A stretch of 64,000 nt of DNA, from contig CM017563.1 of assembly GCA_007844125.1 (NCBI GenBank), forward strand, positions 15,669,663 through 15,733,662, written 5' to 3'. This DNA is from Sinonovacula constricta (taxonomy: Eukaryota; Mollusca; Bivalvia; Cardiida; Solecurtidae). The position numbers and the translations under genes were made by a program. This document shows, piece by piece, positions 63,426-64,000 of this stretch (within the stretch, counting starts at the first letter, position 1; every line of letters starts with the position of its first letter). The notes beneath the pieces were generated by a model. That model searched no databases, was not told the DNA's origin, and saw only the letters and a list, made by a program, of their open reading frames with translations.

Positions 63426-63490
63426 GACACACGCGCGCGCATGCACGCACGTACGCACGCACGAACGCGCGCAATAATGCGTGCATGAAA
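63426..63490. repeat. CG/CA-rich purine-pyrimidine alternating patch
   Basis: acacgcgcgcgcatgcacgc followed by cacgtacgcacgcacg-type units. Unusual for this AT-rich window and a potential Z-DNA segment. Confidence 0.75.
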
Positions 63491-63849
63491 GCACGCAGGC
63501 ATTATGCTCGATAAACAGTGCTATTGTAAACACAACAGAAGTGATCATTTAGCTCTAGAGACATTTTAATGATTACTTGTCAAGACCGTGCAACATTGTG
63601 CACAGTGTCTTAAAGACATACATAGAAATATAATCGCTTTTGATGCTTTAAATAGACAGATTTTGCTAAATGCATGTATTCATTTCTCTTGACTTCAACC
63701 CATGGACATATGATGTATTTGGTTAGTACAACCGGTGTCTAGCTTGTGTTACAAGCAAATTTGTTTTCATGACTCCACAAAAATAGTGCCTAACCATTAT
63801 GCGGATACATTATTTACATTAGCATAGCTATTTTAAAACAAAATTGACT

Positions 63850-63990
63850 TCATACAATGCGTCTAAAACGAAATGCATCATAGCTTGTGTTAAGTTTGTA
63901 AGGCTGTTACATTAGCTGAAAGTTTCATTGATGGTGCGTGATACTTCTGTGTTGACCCAAGATGACAGGTCTACATGTTGGTTTTAAGTA
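63850..63990 (-). pseudogene. Decayed paralogous copy of receptor-like exon 4 (fragment)
   Basis: On the minus strand SWVNTEVSRTINETFS, then a stop codon (TAA), then CNSLTNLTQA aligns with DWLYSEVSSTINEPFSLCYS and PTNCSQA of the 57.4-61.8-kb gene (exon 4, near 57920-57990). The stop falls where the intact gene has Leu (a TTA to TAA change would do it), and another stop lies a few codons upstream. Nucleotides also match (ttcattgatggtgc, tgatacttc). The copy has the same orientation as the intact gene. Confidence 0.7.
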
Positions 63991-64000
63991 ATTTATCTTA

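Overview
The window looks like AT-rich intronic and intergenic DNA from an animal, most likely a bivalve mollusc. That rests on inference: an HSPA12-type HSP70 split by six GT-AG introns, CR1/L2-like and Ty3/gypsy-like relics, tRNA-derived SINEs with target-site duplications, many microsatellites and a 100-N scaffold gap. Nothing suggests a prokaryote, and there are no operons or CRISPR arrays.

Region by region. 1-16.8 kb has no convincing host gene. It holds a (TG)n tract, a 60-bp minisatellite, two tRNA-like sequences, a (TA)n tract, a scaffold gap followed by a long (ACT)n field, the left arm of a diverged inverted duplication (about 10.3-13.4 kb) and two SINEs. 16.85-19.5 kb is a decayed LINE with endonuclease and reverse-transcriptase remnants. 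21.75-44.37 kb is a plus-strand gene for an HSPA12-like HSP70 with seven coding exons joining in frame to 608 codons plus stop. Its introns hold SINEs, a 287-bp tandem repeat, a second (ACT)n field, a gypsy pol relic on the minus strand (intron 4) and another on the plus strand (intron 6). 44.4-48.4 kb is nearly empty. 48.4-52.4 kb is the right, inverted arm, collinear with the left arm, so the pair encloses the HSPA12 gene. 52.4-57.4 kb holds a SINE and a diverged tandem repeat.

57.45-61.78 kb is a minus-strand four-exon gene for a predicted secreted, cysteine-rich 633-residue protein resembling the ectodomain of an invertebrate orphan or adhesion-type receptor, but without any visible membrane span. 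Upstream of it (62.1-64 kb, also minus) lie three phase-matched exons of a single-pass membrane protein, another exon-like open frame, and at the window edge a decayed paralogous copy of part of the receptor-like gene's last exon. This suggests a local, partly pseudogenised cluster on the minus strand.

The two main genes are on opposite strands and show no evident functional link. HSPA12 proteins are cytosolic HSP70-like ATPases that are strongly expanded in bivalves; the right-hand gene encodes an extracellular protein. All exon boundaries come from splice-site and frame logic alone, without transcript evidence.
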